Below, one piece after another: positions 43,142 through 52,467 of a stretch of 64,000 nt of DNA. The DNA comes from Sphingomonas sp. Leaf412. GTDB taxonomy: Bacteria; Pseudomonadota; Alphaproteobacteria; Sphingomonadales; Sphingomonadaceae. The notes beneath the pieces are model-generated. The model saw nothing but the letters and a program-made list of their open reading frames with translations. It made no database searches and had not been told where the DNA came from. The stretch lies in NCBI RefSeq assembly GCF_001425405.1, contig NZ_LMQP01000002.1, positions 522,907 through 586,906 on the forward strand, written 5' to 3'. The position numbers and the translations under genes were made by a program. The first letter of the stretch is position 1. Every line of letters starts with the position of its first letter.

Positions 43142-44395
43142 ATTACTGATTTTCGCTTTCTCCATGCGGCCGACATCCACCTCGACAGTCCGCTTCGCGG
43201 ACTCTCGCGCTACGAGGGCCTGCCGGAGCAGGAAATCCGCGGCGCAACCCGTGCGGCGTTCGACAATCTGGTGCGCTTCGCCATCGACGAGGCGGTGGAC
43301 TTCGTCCTAATCGCGGGCGACCTCTTCGACGGCGAATGGCGTGACATGGGCACCGGCCTTTACTTCGCCCGCGCGATCGGGCGGCTCGACCAGGCAGGCA
43401 TCCCGGTATTCCTCCTCGCCGGCAATCACGACGCGGAATCGGTCATCACGAGGAGCGTGCCGTGGCCGCCTAACGTGCGACTGTTCGGCACGAAGAAGCC
43501 GGAAACCCACATCCTCGCCGACATCGGGGTCGCCATCCACGGCCAGGGCTTTCCTACACCCGCCGTCACCGACAACCTCGTGCTCGCCTATCCCGAGGCC
43601 GCCAGCCACCACTTTAACATCGGCATGCTGCATACCGCCCTTGCCGGACGGCAGGGTCACGCTTCCTATGCCCCGTGCAGCCTCGATGACCTGAGGTCCA
43701 AACGATACGATTACTGGGCGCTCGGGCATGTCCACGAGCACGAGATCGTATGCAAGGAGCCGCACGTCGTGTTCCCGGGCAACACGCAGGGACGCACGAT
43801 CCGCGAAACCGGACCGAAGGGCGCGGTGATCGTCACCGTGGAGGACGCACGGGTCGCGTCGGTGGAGCGCATCGAGCTCGACGTGCTGCGCTGGGCGGTA
43901 GTCGAGGTCGACTGCACCGACGCCATGGCCGACGCGGTCCCGGCGCTGATACGCGCCGCGCTGCTCACGGCATGGCGGGGCAGCGCCTCGGGACTTCCCC
44001 TCGTGGTTCGCGTGACGCTCACGGGGCCGACGTCCGACGCGGGCACGATGCACGATCGCGCGGGCCCGCTCCGCGACGACACCCGGGCGGTCGCCGCGTC
44101 CATCTCGCCCGACCTGTTCATCGAGAAGGTGAAGGTGCTCGTCGCCTCCGAAAGCCAAGCCGACGAGGTAGTCATCGGCGACGACCTCGCGGCGCTGATC
44201 GCGCGCGCACCGACCGACGCGGCGCTCGCTGAAATGCTCGCGGACGATCTCGGCCCGTTCCTCCTGGCGGCGCAGATGTCACTGGGGCCCGACGAGGACG
44301 GCGAGCTGCGCAACGCCGCCACCACCGGCGACTGGAGTTCCGTCCTCCAAACCGCGACGCTCGCACTCCGCTCGCGCCTGACGAGCGAGGCCTAG
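43142..44395 (+). CDS. SbcD/Mre11-like metallophosphoesterase nuclease (probable ATT start)
   Basis: A calcineurin-like nuclease of about 417 residues in the SbcD/YhaO group: FRFLHAADIHLDSPLRGL (DxH), VLIAGDLFDGEW (GDxxD), FLLAGNHDAESV (GNHD), IGMLHTALAG (H) and WALGHVHEHEIV (GHxH) are all present. No ATG, GTG or TTG lies upstream of the first motif in this frame (a stop is at 43115-43117). The only plausible start is ATT 43142, with GGGGG at 43130-43134 in front; ATG 43271 would delete the DxH site. It pairs with the YhaN-like gene one base downstream. Confidence 0.8.
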   Translation: MTDFRFLHAADIHLDSPLRGLSRYEGLPEQEIRGATRAAFDNLVRFAIDEAVDFVLIAGDLFDGEWRDMGTGLYFARAIGRLDQAGIPVFLLAGNHDAESVITRSVPWPPNVRLFGTKKPETHILADIGVAIHGQGFPTPAVTDNLVLAYPEAASHHFNIGMLHTALAGRQGHASYAPCSLDDLRSKRYDYWALGHVHEHEIVCKEPHVVFPGNTQGRTIRETGPKGAVIVTVEDARVASVERIELDVLRWAVVEVDCTDAMADAVPALIRAALLTAWRGSASGLPLVVRVTLTGPTSDAGTMHDRAGPLRDDTRAVAASISPDLFIEKVKVLVASESQADEVVIGDDLAALIARAPTDAALAEMLADDLGPFLLAAQMSLGPDEDGELRNAATTGDWSSVLQTATLALRSRLTSEA

Positions 44396-44396
44396 C

Positions 44397-47300
44397 ATGC
44401 GTTTCGCCAGCCTCGCCCTCGAGCGTTACGGCCACTTCGAGGGCTGCGAACTCACCTTCCGCCCCGGCGCACCCGACCTGCACGTCGTCTACGGTGCGAA
44501 CGAGGCGGGCAAGACCACCTCGATGGCCGCGGTGTCCGATCTGCTCTTCGGCTTCCCGACCCGTTCACCATACAACTTCCGCTACGACTACTCCCTCCTG
44601 CGCGTCGGGGCCGTGATCGAGGACGACGGCAGGACGCTCGCCTGCCGCCGCAAGAAGGGCACCAGCGGCACGCTGCTCGGCCTGGACGACCGGACACTCG
44701 ACGAAGGCACGCTGCTGGCCATGCTGCGCGGCCAGACGCGCGAGACGTTCGGCCTGTCATTCAGTCTCGACCAGGAGGGCCTGCGCGCGGGCGGGAGGGC
44801 CATGGTCGAGGCACGCAACGACCTCGGGCGCGCCCTGTTCGCGGCAGGCTCCGGCCTTACCGGCGTGTCGGACGAACTGTCGCGCATCGAGGAGGACGCG
44901 GACGCGATCTGGGGTCCGCGAGCGTCCAGCAAGCGGTCCTTCACCATCGCGCAGCGCGAATTCGAGGCACAGACGCGTGCGGTGCGGGACCAGTCGCTAC
45001 GTCCGAAGACATGGCTCGATGCACGGGCCGCGGTGGCGGCCGCGCAAGCCGAGCTGGACGACGCGCAACGACGGCGGGACGAGGTCCTCGCGGAAGTGAG
45101 CCGCGTCGAGCGGACACGACGCATCGCGCCGTCGGCGCGGCTCCTCGCGGACCAGCTCGCCTCGCTCTCCGATCACGCGGAGACCGTCGACATCGCTCCC
45201 CAGCGCGAGGACGCTGCGGAGACGACGATGGCCGAGATCGACCGCGCCACGCTGGCGAAGGCGATGGCCTTGAAGCTGGCCGACGAGGCGACCGGGCGCA
45301 TGAAGGCGCTCGTGCCGGATCCGACCGTGCTCGCGCAGGCCGATCAGATCGACGAGATCGGTGCTACGGCCGGCGCGGTGGCCAAGGCGAGGCACGACAT
45401 GGTCCGCCTCGCGGCGGCGCACGCCACCGGGGACGGCCTCGTCGCCCGGCTGCGGGAGGAGGTCGGCGCGGCGGAGCCGCCGACCAGGATCGTCAGTTCG
45501 AAACTACGCGAGCTGGCGCTGGCCCACGTGCAGGATGTCTCGGCGCTCGACCAGATCGCCGAGAGCGAGGAGGACCTCGCCCAGCGACGCAAAGCCGTGT
45601 CGGAGAGCGTCGACGAGACGCCCAAGACGGTCGAACTCGCCGCGGTCGTGGCAGCCGTCGACGCGGCCCGGGCGCTCGGCGTGGACGCGGACGCCAGGTG
45701 CGACGCGGCGGAGCGTAAGGCCTCACTCGCCGCCACGGCGGTCGAACAGGCGCTCGCACGTCTGGCGCCCTGGAAGGGCGACATCCCGCACCTTCTGGCT
45801 CTTCCGCGCATCGCCGCCACCGAGATCGAGGCGGCACGCACGGCTCTCGCGGACCTGGCCGCGACGGCGAGCCGCGAAATGGCCCTTGCCACTCGGGCGC
45901 GCGAGGAGGCGGCGGCCCTCGAGCTGCAGATGAGGCAACTCTCGTCGGGTCCAGCCATCTCGGCCGACGAGATCGTGGTCTCGCGGACCCAGCGCGACGA
46001 CCGCTGGCAGCCGATCCGCGACCATGTCCTCAGGCAAACCGCCCTTCATGCCCCGGATGACGCGGTCGCTGCCTTCGAGGCAACCGTCGCCGGGGCGGAC
46101 GAACGGAGCGATCTCCGGTTCGCCGCAGCCGACGAATCGAGCAGGCTGGCCGACATGGGCCAGCGCGCCGCGAAACTGCTGCTGGACGCCGAACAGGCCG
46201 AGGCCCGTGCCACGACCGCGACCGGGCAGGGGACGGCGTTCCGTGCCGACTGGACGGCACGACTGACCCGCGCCGGCTACGCAGAGATGGAGCCTGAGCA
46301 GCTCACCAGCTGGCTCGACGACCGCGACGCGGCGGAGGCGGCGCACGAGACCGCGACTTCGCTCGAGGACGAAGCCGCGGCCAGCCTCCGCCGACGGGCA
46401 GGTGTCCGTGCCGCGCTCGTCGCATGCCTCCCCTTGGACGCGGCGGAGCACGAGGCCACCGAACTGGCCCCCGTCCTCGCCCGTGCCGAGCGGATCCGCT
46501 CAGATGGCGAAGCGGCGGAGCAGACCGCCCGGCTCGGCAAGGCCGCGGCGGAACAGCTCGAGCAGGACGCCGACGCGCTCACCCGACGCAGGAAGAGGCT
46601 CGAGGATGCGGCGACGGTCCGGGCCGCCGCCTGGCGGGACTTGCTGGCGGATGCCCGCATCAAGATGGACATCTCCGGCGCGATCGCCACCCTGGACGTC
46701 CTCGAGGAGCTGCGGGTGGCGCTGGCGTCGCAGACGGAGCGCAAGGCCCGCATGGACGGAATGGGGCGCGACGCCGACGAGCACGACGCGCGCATCGCGT
46801 CGATCGCAGACGCGCTCGGCATCGACGCGTCGGGAAGCCCCGCCGAACGCCTCCAGATCATGCGTGAACGGCTCACGGCGGCGCGCGCGACCGCGAACGT
46901 GCTCGCGTCGTTAGAGGAGACCGTGGCCGAGCGAACCGAGGACGCCGCCGCCGAGGACGCCAAGCTCGCGGTGGCCCTCGCATCCCTCGGCCCCCTCATT
47001 GACGAGACCGCCTCGAAGGACACGGCCGAGCTCGAAGCCGCCATCCAGAGGTCGCGGGAGGCACGCGCCCTGCGCATCGCCATCGCGGCGACGGAGACGG
47101 CGATCAAGACGGCGGGCGACGGCAAGAGTCTCGAGGAGCTGCTGGCGGCGCAGGAGGGTGTCGATCCCGACGGTCTGGCGGGGCGCACGCAGACCCTCTC
47201 CGCCGAGCTTGCCAGCCTCAACGGCGAAGTCGCCGCCGCGGCCGCCGCGCATGGTGACGCGCGGACGGCGTTCGCCGGCCTCGAGACGACCGGCGCCTCG

Positions 47301-47843
47301 GCGGTGGACGCGGCCACCGACGCCGGGCAGGCGAGGTCGGAGCTTGGCGTGCTCACCGAGCAGTACATCCTCAAGCGGGCGCAGGCGGTCACCCTGCGCT
47401 GGGCGATCGAGCAGTATCGCGAGCGCCACCAGGACCCTATGCTGCTGCGCGCCAGCGAACTCTTCTCCTCACTGACGATCGGGCGCTACTCGGCCCTGCG
47501 CATCGACAACGACGGCACCACCCCCAGGCTGCTCGGCCTGCGGGACGACGGCCGCACCGTGGTCGACGTGGGTGCGATGAGCGAGGGCACGACGGACCAG
47601 CTCTTCCTGGCGCTGCGCCTCGCCGCCGTCGAGCAGTCGGTCGCCTCGGGCATCCGGCTGCCGTTCCTCGCAGACGACCTCTTCGTGAACTTCGACGACA
47701 AGCGGTCGGAGGCGGGCTTCCGCGTCCTCGCCGAGCTGGCCAAGTCCACTCAGGTGTTGTTCTTCACCCACCATCCGCATCTGGCGTCGATCGCCCGGTC
47801 GGTGGTCGGGGCCGACGTCCACTCGGAATGCTCACTGGCTTGA
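44397..47843 (+). CDS. YhaN/SbcC/Rad50-like SMC-family ATPase, 1148 aa
   Basis: The N-terminal ATPase lobe starts MRFASLALERYGHFEGCELT with Walker A GANEAGKTT (residues 33-41). A very long Ala/Glu/Arg-rich coiled coil follows, and the C-terminal lobe has the signature GAMSEGTTDQLFLALRLAAV, Walker B-like FLADDLFVNFDD and LFFTHHPHLASI. It is YhaN rather than SbcC in layout, lacking a clear CxxC hook. Together with the SbcD-like gene (stop TAG 44393, start 44397) it should form a DNA end-processing complex. Its end overlaps the GIY-YIG gene by 16 bp. Confidence 0.88.
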   Translation: MRFASLALERYGHFEGCELTFRPGAPDLHVVYGANEAGKTTSMAAVSDLLFGFPTRSPYNFRYDYSLLRVGAVIEDDGRTLACRRKKGTSGTLLGLDDRTLDEGTLLAMLRGQTRETFGLSFSLDQEGLRAGGRAMVEARNDLGRALFAAGSGLTGVSDELSRIEEDADAIWGPRASSKRSFTIAQREFEAQTRAVRDQSLRPKTWLDARAAVAAAQAELDDAQRRRDEVLAEVSRVERTRRIAPSARLLADQLASLSDHAETVDIAPQREDAAETTMAEIDRATLAKAMALKLADEATGRMKALVPDPTVLAQADQIDEIGATAGAVAKARHDMVRLAAAHATGDGLVARLREEVGAAEPPTRIVSSKLRELALAHVQDVSALDQIAESEEDLAQRRKAVSESVDETPKTVELAAVVAAVDAARALGVDADARCDAAERKASLAATAVEQALARLAPWKGDIPHLLALPRIAATEIEAARTALADLAATASREMALATRAREEAAALELQMRQLSSGPAISADEIVVSRTQRDDRWQPIRDHVLRQTALHAPDDAVAAFEATVAGADERSDLRFAAADESSRLADMGQRAAKLLLDAEQAEARATTATGQGTAFRADWTARLTRAGYAEMEPEQLTSWLDDRDAAEAAHETATSLEDEAAASLRRRAGVRAALVACLPLDAAEHEATELAPVLARAERIRSDGEAAEQTARLGKAAAEQLEQDADALTRRRKRLEDAATVRAAAWRDLLADARIKMDISGAIATLDVLEELRVALASQTERKARMDGMGRDADEHDARIASIADALGIDASGSPAERLQIMRERLTAARATANVLASLEETVAERTEDAAAEDAKLAVALASLGPLIDETASKDTAELEAAIQRSREARALRIAIAATETAIKTAGDGKSLEELLAAQEGVDPDGLAGRTQTLSAELASLNGEVAAAAAAHGDARTAFAGLETTGASAVDAATDAGQARSELGVLTEQYILKRAQAVTLRWAIEQYRERHQDPMLLRASELFSSLTIGRYSALRIDNDGTTPRLLGLRDDGRTVVDVGAMSEGTTDQLFLALRLAAVEQSVASGIRLPFLADDLFVNFDDKRSEAGFRVLAELAKSTQVLFFTHHPHLASIARSVVGADVHSECSLA

Positions 47844-48697
47844 GGACGTTACCGCCCGGACTCCTTCCAGCATTCAAGCCCGATTGGAAGGCCGCCGACC
47901 TGTTGAATGAGCGGCTTCGCTTCGTCGATCCGACCGCGCTGATGCACCTCTCGCGCGGCCTGACCTTCAACCCGCTTCGCTCGGCCGAGGTGCTGGACGA
48001 TGTCCTCACCGCGTTCGACGAGACGAGCGGCTACGTCTCGGACATGCAGGCCTGGGTCCGCGGGGGCGGCCTGCAAAACGGCCCGTCACCGTCCTTGTCA
48101 TCAGGCCGCATCGTCGCCGACGTCACCGAGACCATGAACGCGGAGCGCAAGGTGCTCCACGCGGCCGCGATCCTGAACGTGGAGCGGGAGGCCGGGATCG
48201 CGCCGGCGGTGTTCCTCAGCATGGTCTCCCCTACGCTCGACGTGGGAATGCGCGTCGAGCTGCCGATGCGGGCCGTGCTCAAAGGCAACCCGCCGCTCGA
48301 GGGGACATACACGGTATACCTCCACGTACTCATGACGAGCGACGGAAGAGATCTCGTCTACTACGGCGTCACGAAGCGGGGTTGGAGCTTGCGCTTCCAG
48401 GAACACACACGACTCGCAGTCGCCCGGAAGTCCCACCGCCTATTCGCGCGAACGCTAAGGAACCTGACGGCCGCGCGCGCGCAGGAACTCTACAGCGTGC
48501 CCGACGAGCGGCCAAAGCTCCGCGGCCTGATAACGACCATCTGCGCCACCGGCCTCTCACGTGACGAGGCGCTCGACGTCGAGGAGGCCATGGTCGAGAA
48601 GTACAGCCTTGCCTCGAAGCATCCGGACGGCCTTAACATGATCCCCGGTGGCGCTGCGGGACTTCGCGGTACCGCAGCTTTCAGACCTAGAGGTTGA
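47828..48697 (+). CDS. GIY-YIG-type nuclease-domain protein, 289 aa
   Basis: An unrecognised N-terminal 160 residues are followed by a GIY-YIG-like domain: GTYTVYLHV, then LVYYGVTKRGWSLRFQEHTR (the YYG plus Arg..His), and later DVEEAMVEKYSLASKHPDGL (catalytic Glu) with NMIPGG (Asn). The order and spacing match the GIY-YIG fold, with YIG replaced by YYG. The ATG at 47828 is inside the end of the YhaN-like gene, so the nuclease is coupled to the SbcD/YhaN complex. This fusion and partnership is unusual. Confidence 0.72.
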   Translation: MLTGLRTLPPGLLPAFKPDWKAADLLNERLRFVDPTALMHLSRGLTFNPLRSAEVLDDVLTAFDETSGYVSDMQAWVRGGGLQNGPSPSLSSGRIVADVTETMNAERKVLHAAAILNVEREAGIAPAVFLSMVSPTLDVGMRVELPMRAVLKGNPPLEGTYTVYLHVLMTSDGRDLVYYGVTKRGWSLRFQEHTRLAVARKSHRLFARTLRNLTAARAQELYSVPDERPKLRGLITTICATGLSRDEALDVEEAMVEKYSLASKHPDGLNMIPGGAAGLRGTAAFRPRG

Positions 48698-48827
48698 TGG
48701 GCTAGCAAAACCGGCGGCTCGCACACTGCAGATCGACTCCGTCAGCACGGCGGCCTAGCCTGCAGCCGCTGGTCCGGCGTTCGGGCGTGTCGCTTCGATG
48801 GGGTCTCGATACAAGGGGGAGGGCCGA

Positions 48828-48944
48828 ATGAGAACTTTGGGCATCCTGATCTTCTCGCTTGGGGCGGACAACACGCGCACCCGGGCCGCGGCGAACACGA
48901 TCGAGATCGAGCTCTACGTCACGGGCGGTTTCGGAGGCTCTTGA
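48828..48944 (+). CDS. Small protein, 38 aa, upstream-coupled ORF
   Basis: ATG 48828 is preceded by GGGGGAGGG at ideal spacing. The product reads MRTLGILIFSLGADNTRTRA and continues to a GGFGGS end. Its TGA overlaps the TTG that begins the next gene (TTGA, 48941-48944), the structure of translational coupling. It is too short for a domain call; it could be a leader peptide that controls the next gene or a small partner protein. Confidence 0.5.
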   Translation: MRTLGILIFSLGADNTRTRAAANTIEIELYVTGGFGGS

Positions 48945-49792
48945 TACGCGCGCCGGCGATCTCGCGGACCCGGGCGGCGGCCCTGCCTTTCAGCATTTCC
49001 GCCGCGGCTTGGGTGGACCTGCTCGGATACGGTTCGATGATCGGGGAGGCGGAGCTCAACCCCGTAGATCCGAGAGCCAAGATCGCGGTGACCCGTCTGC
49101 GTGCGTTCCACCGCATCGTCGCCGAGCACAGCGGCCGGCACTTCAAGACTCTCGTGATCAACGACGGCGCAGTGGCCTACCGGGACCTGTCGCTGCGCAG
49201 CAACGGCATCACGCACGACTTCCTGCAGCGCTCGTTCCTCCTGTTCGATGCGATATCGGAACTCGAGCGGCGCAACGGCTGGCCGGGCGCGCGCATGGTC
49301 GTCGCTGCCGGCTTCCGCGCGCGCGGCAGTCGGCGGGGCATCGATGCGGCTGCAGCTCGGGTTGAGCGTATCCTCGAGCGCATGGCCGCGGGCGAGATCG
49401 CGCCCGAGCAGGCGGTGCGGGAGGCCGGCCGCATCCAGCGCTACTCGGACGACATACCACAGCTGCAAGCCAACTTCGCGTTCACGCGGGCCTACGTGGC
49501 CGACGCCGGAGGATCGGGTGCCGGCCTGGGCGGACCCCGCATGTTCGTGGACACCGCGCTCTTCGCCGGCGGGAAGACGCCGCTGTGGGTTACGTCCGGT
49601 CCGCCGATCCCTTTCCAGGAGCCGAGACTGGGCCTCCAGTGCACCTTCGCTCCGGTGACAGGCCTGGAGGCACCCGGACGAGGCGACGGCCTAAACATTC
49701 CGGGTTTAAGAGACGGCCTGGAGATCGGCGAGACCATCGCACCCACGCTGTCATTGCGTAAGCTGATCAAGGCCGCCCGCGAGACGTCCTGA
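48941..49792 (+). CDS. Possible class III nucleotidyl cyclase-like protein, 283 aa
   Basis: FSISAAAWVDLLGYGSMIG resembles the FxDIxGFS first metal-binding strand of class III cyclases, HFKTLVINDGAVAYRDL the second KTxGD-like strand, and MVVAAGFRARG, ANFAFTRAYVADAG and GPRMFVDTALF the later elements of the same fold. The resemblance is at the fold level; the second metal ligand is NDG rather than GD, so activity is uncertain. The start TTG 48941 is read from its overlap with the 38-aa ORF and a GGAGG nearby. If real, it may make a cyclic nucleotide signal as in Pycsar-type defence, but no effector is next to it. Confidence 0.45.
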   Translation: MIRAPAISRTRAAALPFSISAAAWVDLLGYGSMIGEAELNPVDPRAKIAVTRLRAFHRIVAEHSGRHFKTLVINDGAVAYRDLSLRSNGITHDFLQRSFLLFDAISELERRNGWPGARMVVAAGFRARGSRRGIDAAAARVERILERMAAGEIAPEQAVREAGRIQRYSDDIPQLQANFAFTRAYVADAGGSGAGLGGPRMFVDTALFAGGKTPLWVTSGPPIPFQEPRLGLQCTFAPVTGLEAPGRGDGLNIPGLRDGLEIGETIAPTLSLRKLIKAARETS

Positions 49793-49872
49793 CGGTCGAG
49801 TGGCGGTACCGTGTCGGACCTCCCGGCGTCTGTAGTCCAGACGGGCGCGCGATCCGTTGGACCGGTCCGGCG

Positions 49873-50847
49873 TCAGCCGCCGCCTATCCGCTTCGAAAGG
49901 GCCGTGGCCCGCTTCGCGACGCCGATGCGCGGATTGATCTCGAGTGCCTGCCGGTATGCTTCGATGGCCGCCCGATCGTCTCCGGCAAGCTCCTCGATCT
50001 CGCCAAGCAGGCGGAGGCTCTGCGCCCTGAACCGGTCGTCCGGGTCGGCGAGGGCGACCTCGACTCCCTTGCGTAGGTCGGCCGGCGCGAGCTCCGTCAC
50101 GGCTTGGCCATGTTCGAGAGCCTCCCGGATGACGTGGTGCTCGCCCCGGGACACCCCGTCGAAATACCACAGCGCGCGGTCAAGAAACTCACCGTCCAGT
50201 CGGTAATCTAGCGGGGGCCTGCCGCGGCGGATCATCCGAACGCGATCCTCACACGGAAACTCGTATTCATCCGCCCAGCCCGAGACCGGCTGCCAGCAAG
50301 CGAGTTCCTTCCCCGCCGCCAGGTCGAATACCGCCAGGACCGAGCTGTCCAGTGACCCGGGCGCGTTGCAGGTCTGTACGACCGCGAGCGCGCCATCATC
50401 CGAAAGCCCGTTGTTCAGAAGATTGGCCCTGAAGCCGCGGGACGCTATCCGTCCACCATCGGACGAGAACGAATGGAACGTGCCGGAAAACTCGTCGCTG
50501 GCTCCCCAGTCGTTGAGAATGAAGGTCCCATTGTCGGCGACCTTGCCGTGCTGGGGCCGCGCCATCGGCGCGTCGACCACAAGCCGTCCACTGTCCAGGA
50601 GGACGTATCGTCCGCCACGCACCGTGCCGTTGATCGACGCGCGATCCTGCCACAGCAGGTTGAAGCGACCGTTTGGCGATGTGGTGTGCTGACCGACGAA
50701 GTCGATCGCGTCGATCGTCACGATGCTACCGCCAGCCTTGCGAGGCCTCAGAAGGCCCGCATTGAGTAACGGTCCCCCCGGCGCGGACGTCGCGACGTCC
50801 TTGCCTGCATGCAGCGCCAACTCCAGCAACCTGCGCAACCACGCCAT
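49873..50847 (-). CDS. Beta-rich protein with C-terminal TPR, about 324 aa
   Basis: It starts MAWLRRLLELALHAGKDVAT and continues into a beta-propeller-like part (SPNGRFNLLWQDRASI, GRYVLLDSGRLVVDAPMARP, NGTFILNDWGASDEF) and ends in a TPR-like helical repeat (RLLGEIEELAGDDRAAIEAY, RQALEINPRIGVAKRATALS). No catalytic motif is seen. ATG 50847 has GGGGAGG ahead at good spacing; a GTG two codons upstream is also possible. It converges on the cyclase-like gene. The function is unknown. Confidence 0.65.
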   Translation of the reverse strand: MAWLRRLLELALHAGKDVATSAPGGPLLNAGLLRPRKAGGSIVTIDAIDFVGQHTTSPNGRFNLLWQDRASINGTVRGGRYVLLDSGRLVVDAPMARPQHGKVADNGTFILNDWGASDEFSGTFHSFSSDGGRIASRGFRANLLNNGLSDDGALAVVQTCNAPGSLDSSVLAVFDLAAGKELACWQPVSGWADEYEFPCEDRVRMIRRGRPPLDYRLDGEFLDRALWYFDGVSRGEHHVIREALEHGQAVTELAPADLRKGVEVALADPDDRFRAQSLRLLGEIEELAGDDRAAIEAYRQALEINPRIGVAKRATALSKRIGGG

Positions 50848-51034
50848 CGGCACCTCCCCCCGGATCTTCTGTGCTAAGCGAGACCGGCATCAGCGGCAAC
50901 GAAGGATGTTGACCCTACCTGCGAAAAGGGCGCCCCCCACCAGGTCGACGGACGACGGCAGGCCGGCCCGGCGACGAAGCCTTCACCAAGCGACGTCATG
51001 CAGGTGCGGAGAGAATCAGCCGGGGTCTATTCGC

Positions 51035-51550
51035 ATGGGAGTGCTGGAGAGCAACAACGCGTTCTGGGATGACGGCGTGTGGATCAGCTGGGACGAGATC
51101 GACGAGCAGATTCAATACAAGGAGTGGCGAGCACGCTATCCGCACGCCAACCTGTCGGTCGTCTCGGTTTTCGAAAGCCTCCTCGGCACGGCCAGGAGTA
51201 TCACGAGATCACGGGCCGACCCAGGAGTATTACGAGATCACGGGCCGACACCTTCAGGTCTACGGCGACATCGGCGAGCTGTACGGCGTCATAACCCTCG
51301 GCCTGAAGCTGCACCGCAACTACGCGCAGGGTTCATCGGCAACGACCTCGACGAGGTGAAGACGACCACACCGTTCAAAAGCAACGACCGGATAACGCTG
51401 AATATGGAGCGCAACTTCAGCAAGATACTGATCGTGAAGATCAACGGGACATTCGAGGTGAAGGGCAAGCTCGTCGACCGCGCGTCGCTGCCGAGGACAT
51501 CCGCTGGCAAGCTCACGCTCGAGTGGGACGCGCTGGCGCACAGCGGCTAA
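51035..51550 (+). pseudogene. Frameshifted gene for an unrecognised protein of about 165 aa
   Basis: Natural-looking protein text runs through three frames: MGVLESNNAFWDDGVWISWD and VSVFESLLGTA in the first, QEYHEITGR in the second, QEYYEITGRHLQVYGDIGEL and KLHRNYAQG in the third, and then DEVKTTTPFKSNDRITLNME to the end (ALAHSG) back in the first. A 29-bp tandem duplication (51191-51248) and at least two single-base shifts account for the breaks. I do not know the family. It is a decayed cargo gene at the border of the defence block. Confidence 0.75.
51191..51248 (+). repeat. 29-bp tandem duplication within the pseudogene
   Basis: Two adjacent 29-bp copies (51191-51219 and 51220-51248) differ at two positions (G/C at the first base and C/T at position 12). 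Each encodes QEY(H/Y)EITGR, but in different frames because 29 is not a multiple of three. Confidence 0.85.
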
Positions 51551-52467
51551 AGCGAACCCTCGATTCAGCGCGCCAGCAAGGCGTCTGACCGCACCTTCGT
51601 TGCGGTCGACCCTGCCGCTAATGCTTGCCGGACTAATCGCTGGGCCCGGTGGCGACCATCTAAGTCATTGAAGAATAGCGCTTCCGGTAAAGCCTGAACT
51701 TACGACCTCAGCTTTACCAAGGATCTGATCTCCGTTGACGGCGCGAGAGGTAGGTCCCGAGCGATCTTCGCTGCGCCCGAAATGCTGAAAATCGGGTGCC
51801 TAACTGCCGTAGCGCTCTGGATGAACGAAGGGCCAGTTACGGCGTATGCCGCCCGAAAGCGGCCGGACCGTTTTCCACCAAATCCGGACCACACCACTTC
51901 TGCCGGCAATAGCTCAGCGAAGAGTCTGACAACCCTGCCCCTCTCTCGTGGGCGGGCCAAATGGGTCAATCCTTCTTCACTTCGATGCCCCGTAGACGTC
52001 ACCGCGGCGTGTATGTCCTTATGTACCCGACGGTCAGAACTCCCTTCTCAACGTGAGTGACGATCTCCGCCGGGCTGGCGTGCTCCGGCGGCCCTACGCC
52101 GCGCGTGATGGCGCGCCGTAGCGGCGCTTGCGCGAGGGGCCGCACTCATGTCGTTCCTCGTCGTGGCGCTTCTCGTCGAAGATAGACAGCACGCGGTCCC
52201 TCATATGCACGTTGTCGTAGTCGTTCTTACGACCGGGAGGCGAGGTGAACCTACCGACATGCCTGTTACGCAAAAATCCCATCTTGGGACATTGCGGAAC
52301 TTCGGGCCGCTGCTATAAAACTCTGCGGTCCTCAAGCAGGGGCCAGCCACCCGCCAGGGTAAAGCTGTAATGGCACTGCTAATGGCTAACTTGGTTTGGG
52401 CCTTCGGGCTCGAGTCTCAGCTCCTGACGTGTCGGGCGGGCGATACTGCGATTGGCTGGAGACCCGT
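51551..52467. other. Gene-poor stretch, about 900 bp, with one doubtful small ORF
   Basis: The only frame worth noting is 52094-52282 on the minus strand (62 aa, MGFLRNRHVGRFTSPPGRKN, then a very charged end DEKRHDEERHECGPSRKRR), whose composition could be a small nucleic-acid-binding protein, but it has no clear Shine-Dalgarno or known family. The rest shows nothing I can identify; it separates cargo from the recombinase region and probably includes degenerated genes. Confidence 0.45.

Noticed and set aside
43059..43310. ORF starting at the ATG region before the SbcD-like gene
   Set aside because: Its product is the wrong frame of the SbcD-like coding sequence (Arg/Ser-rich); only the idea of a frameshift from ATG 43128 was retained as a finding.
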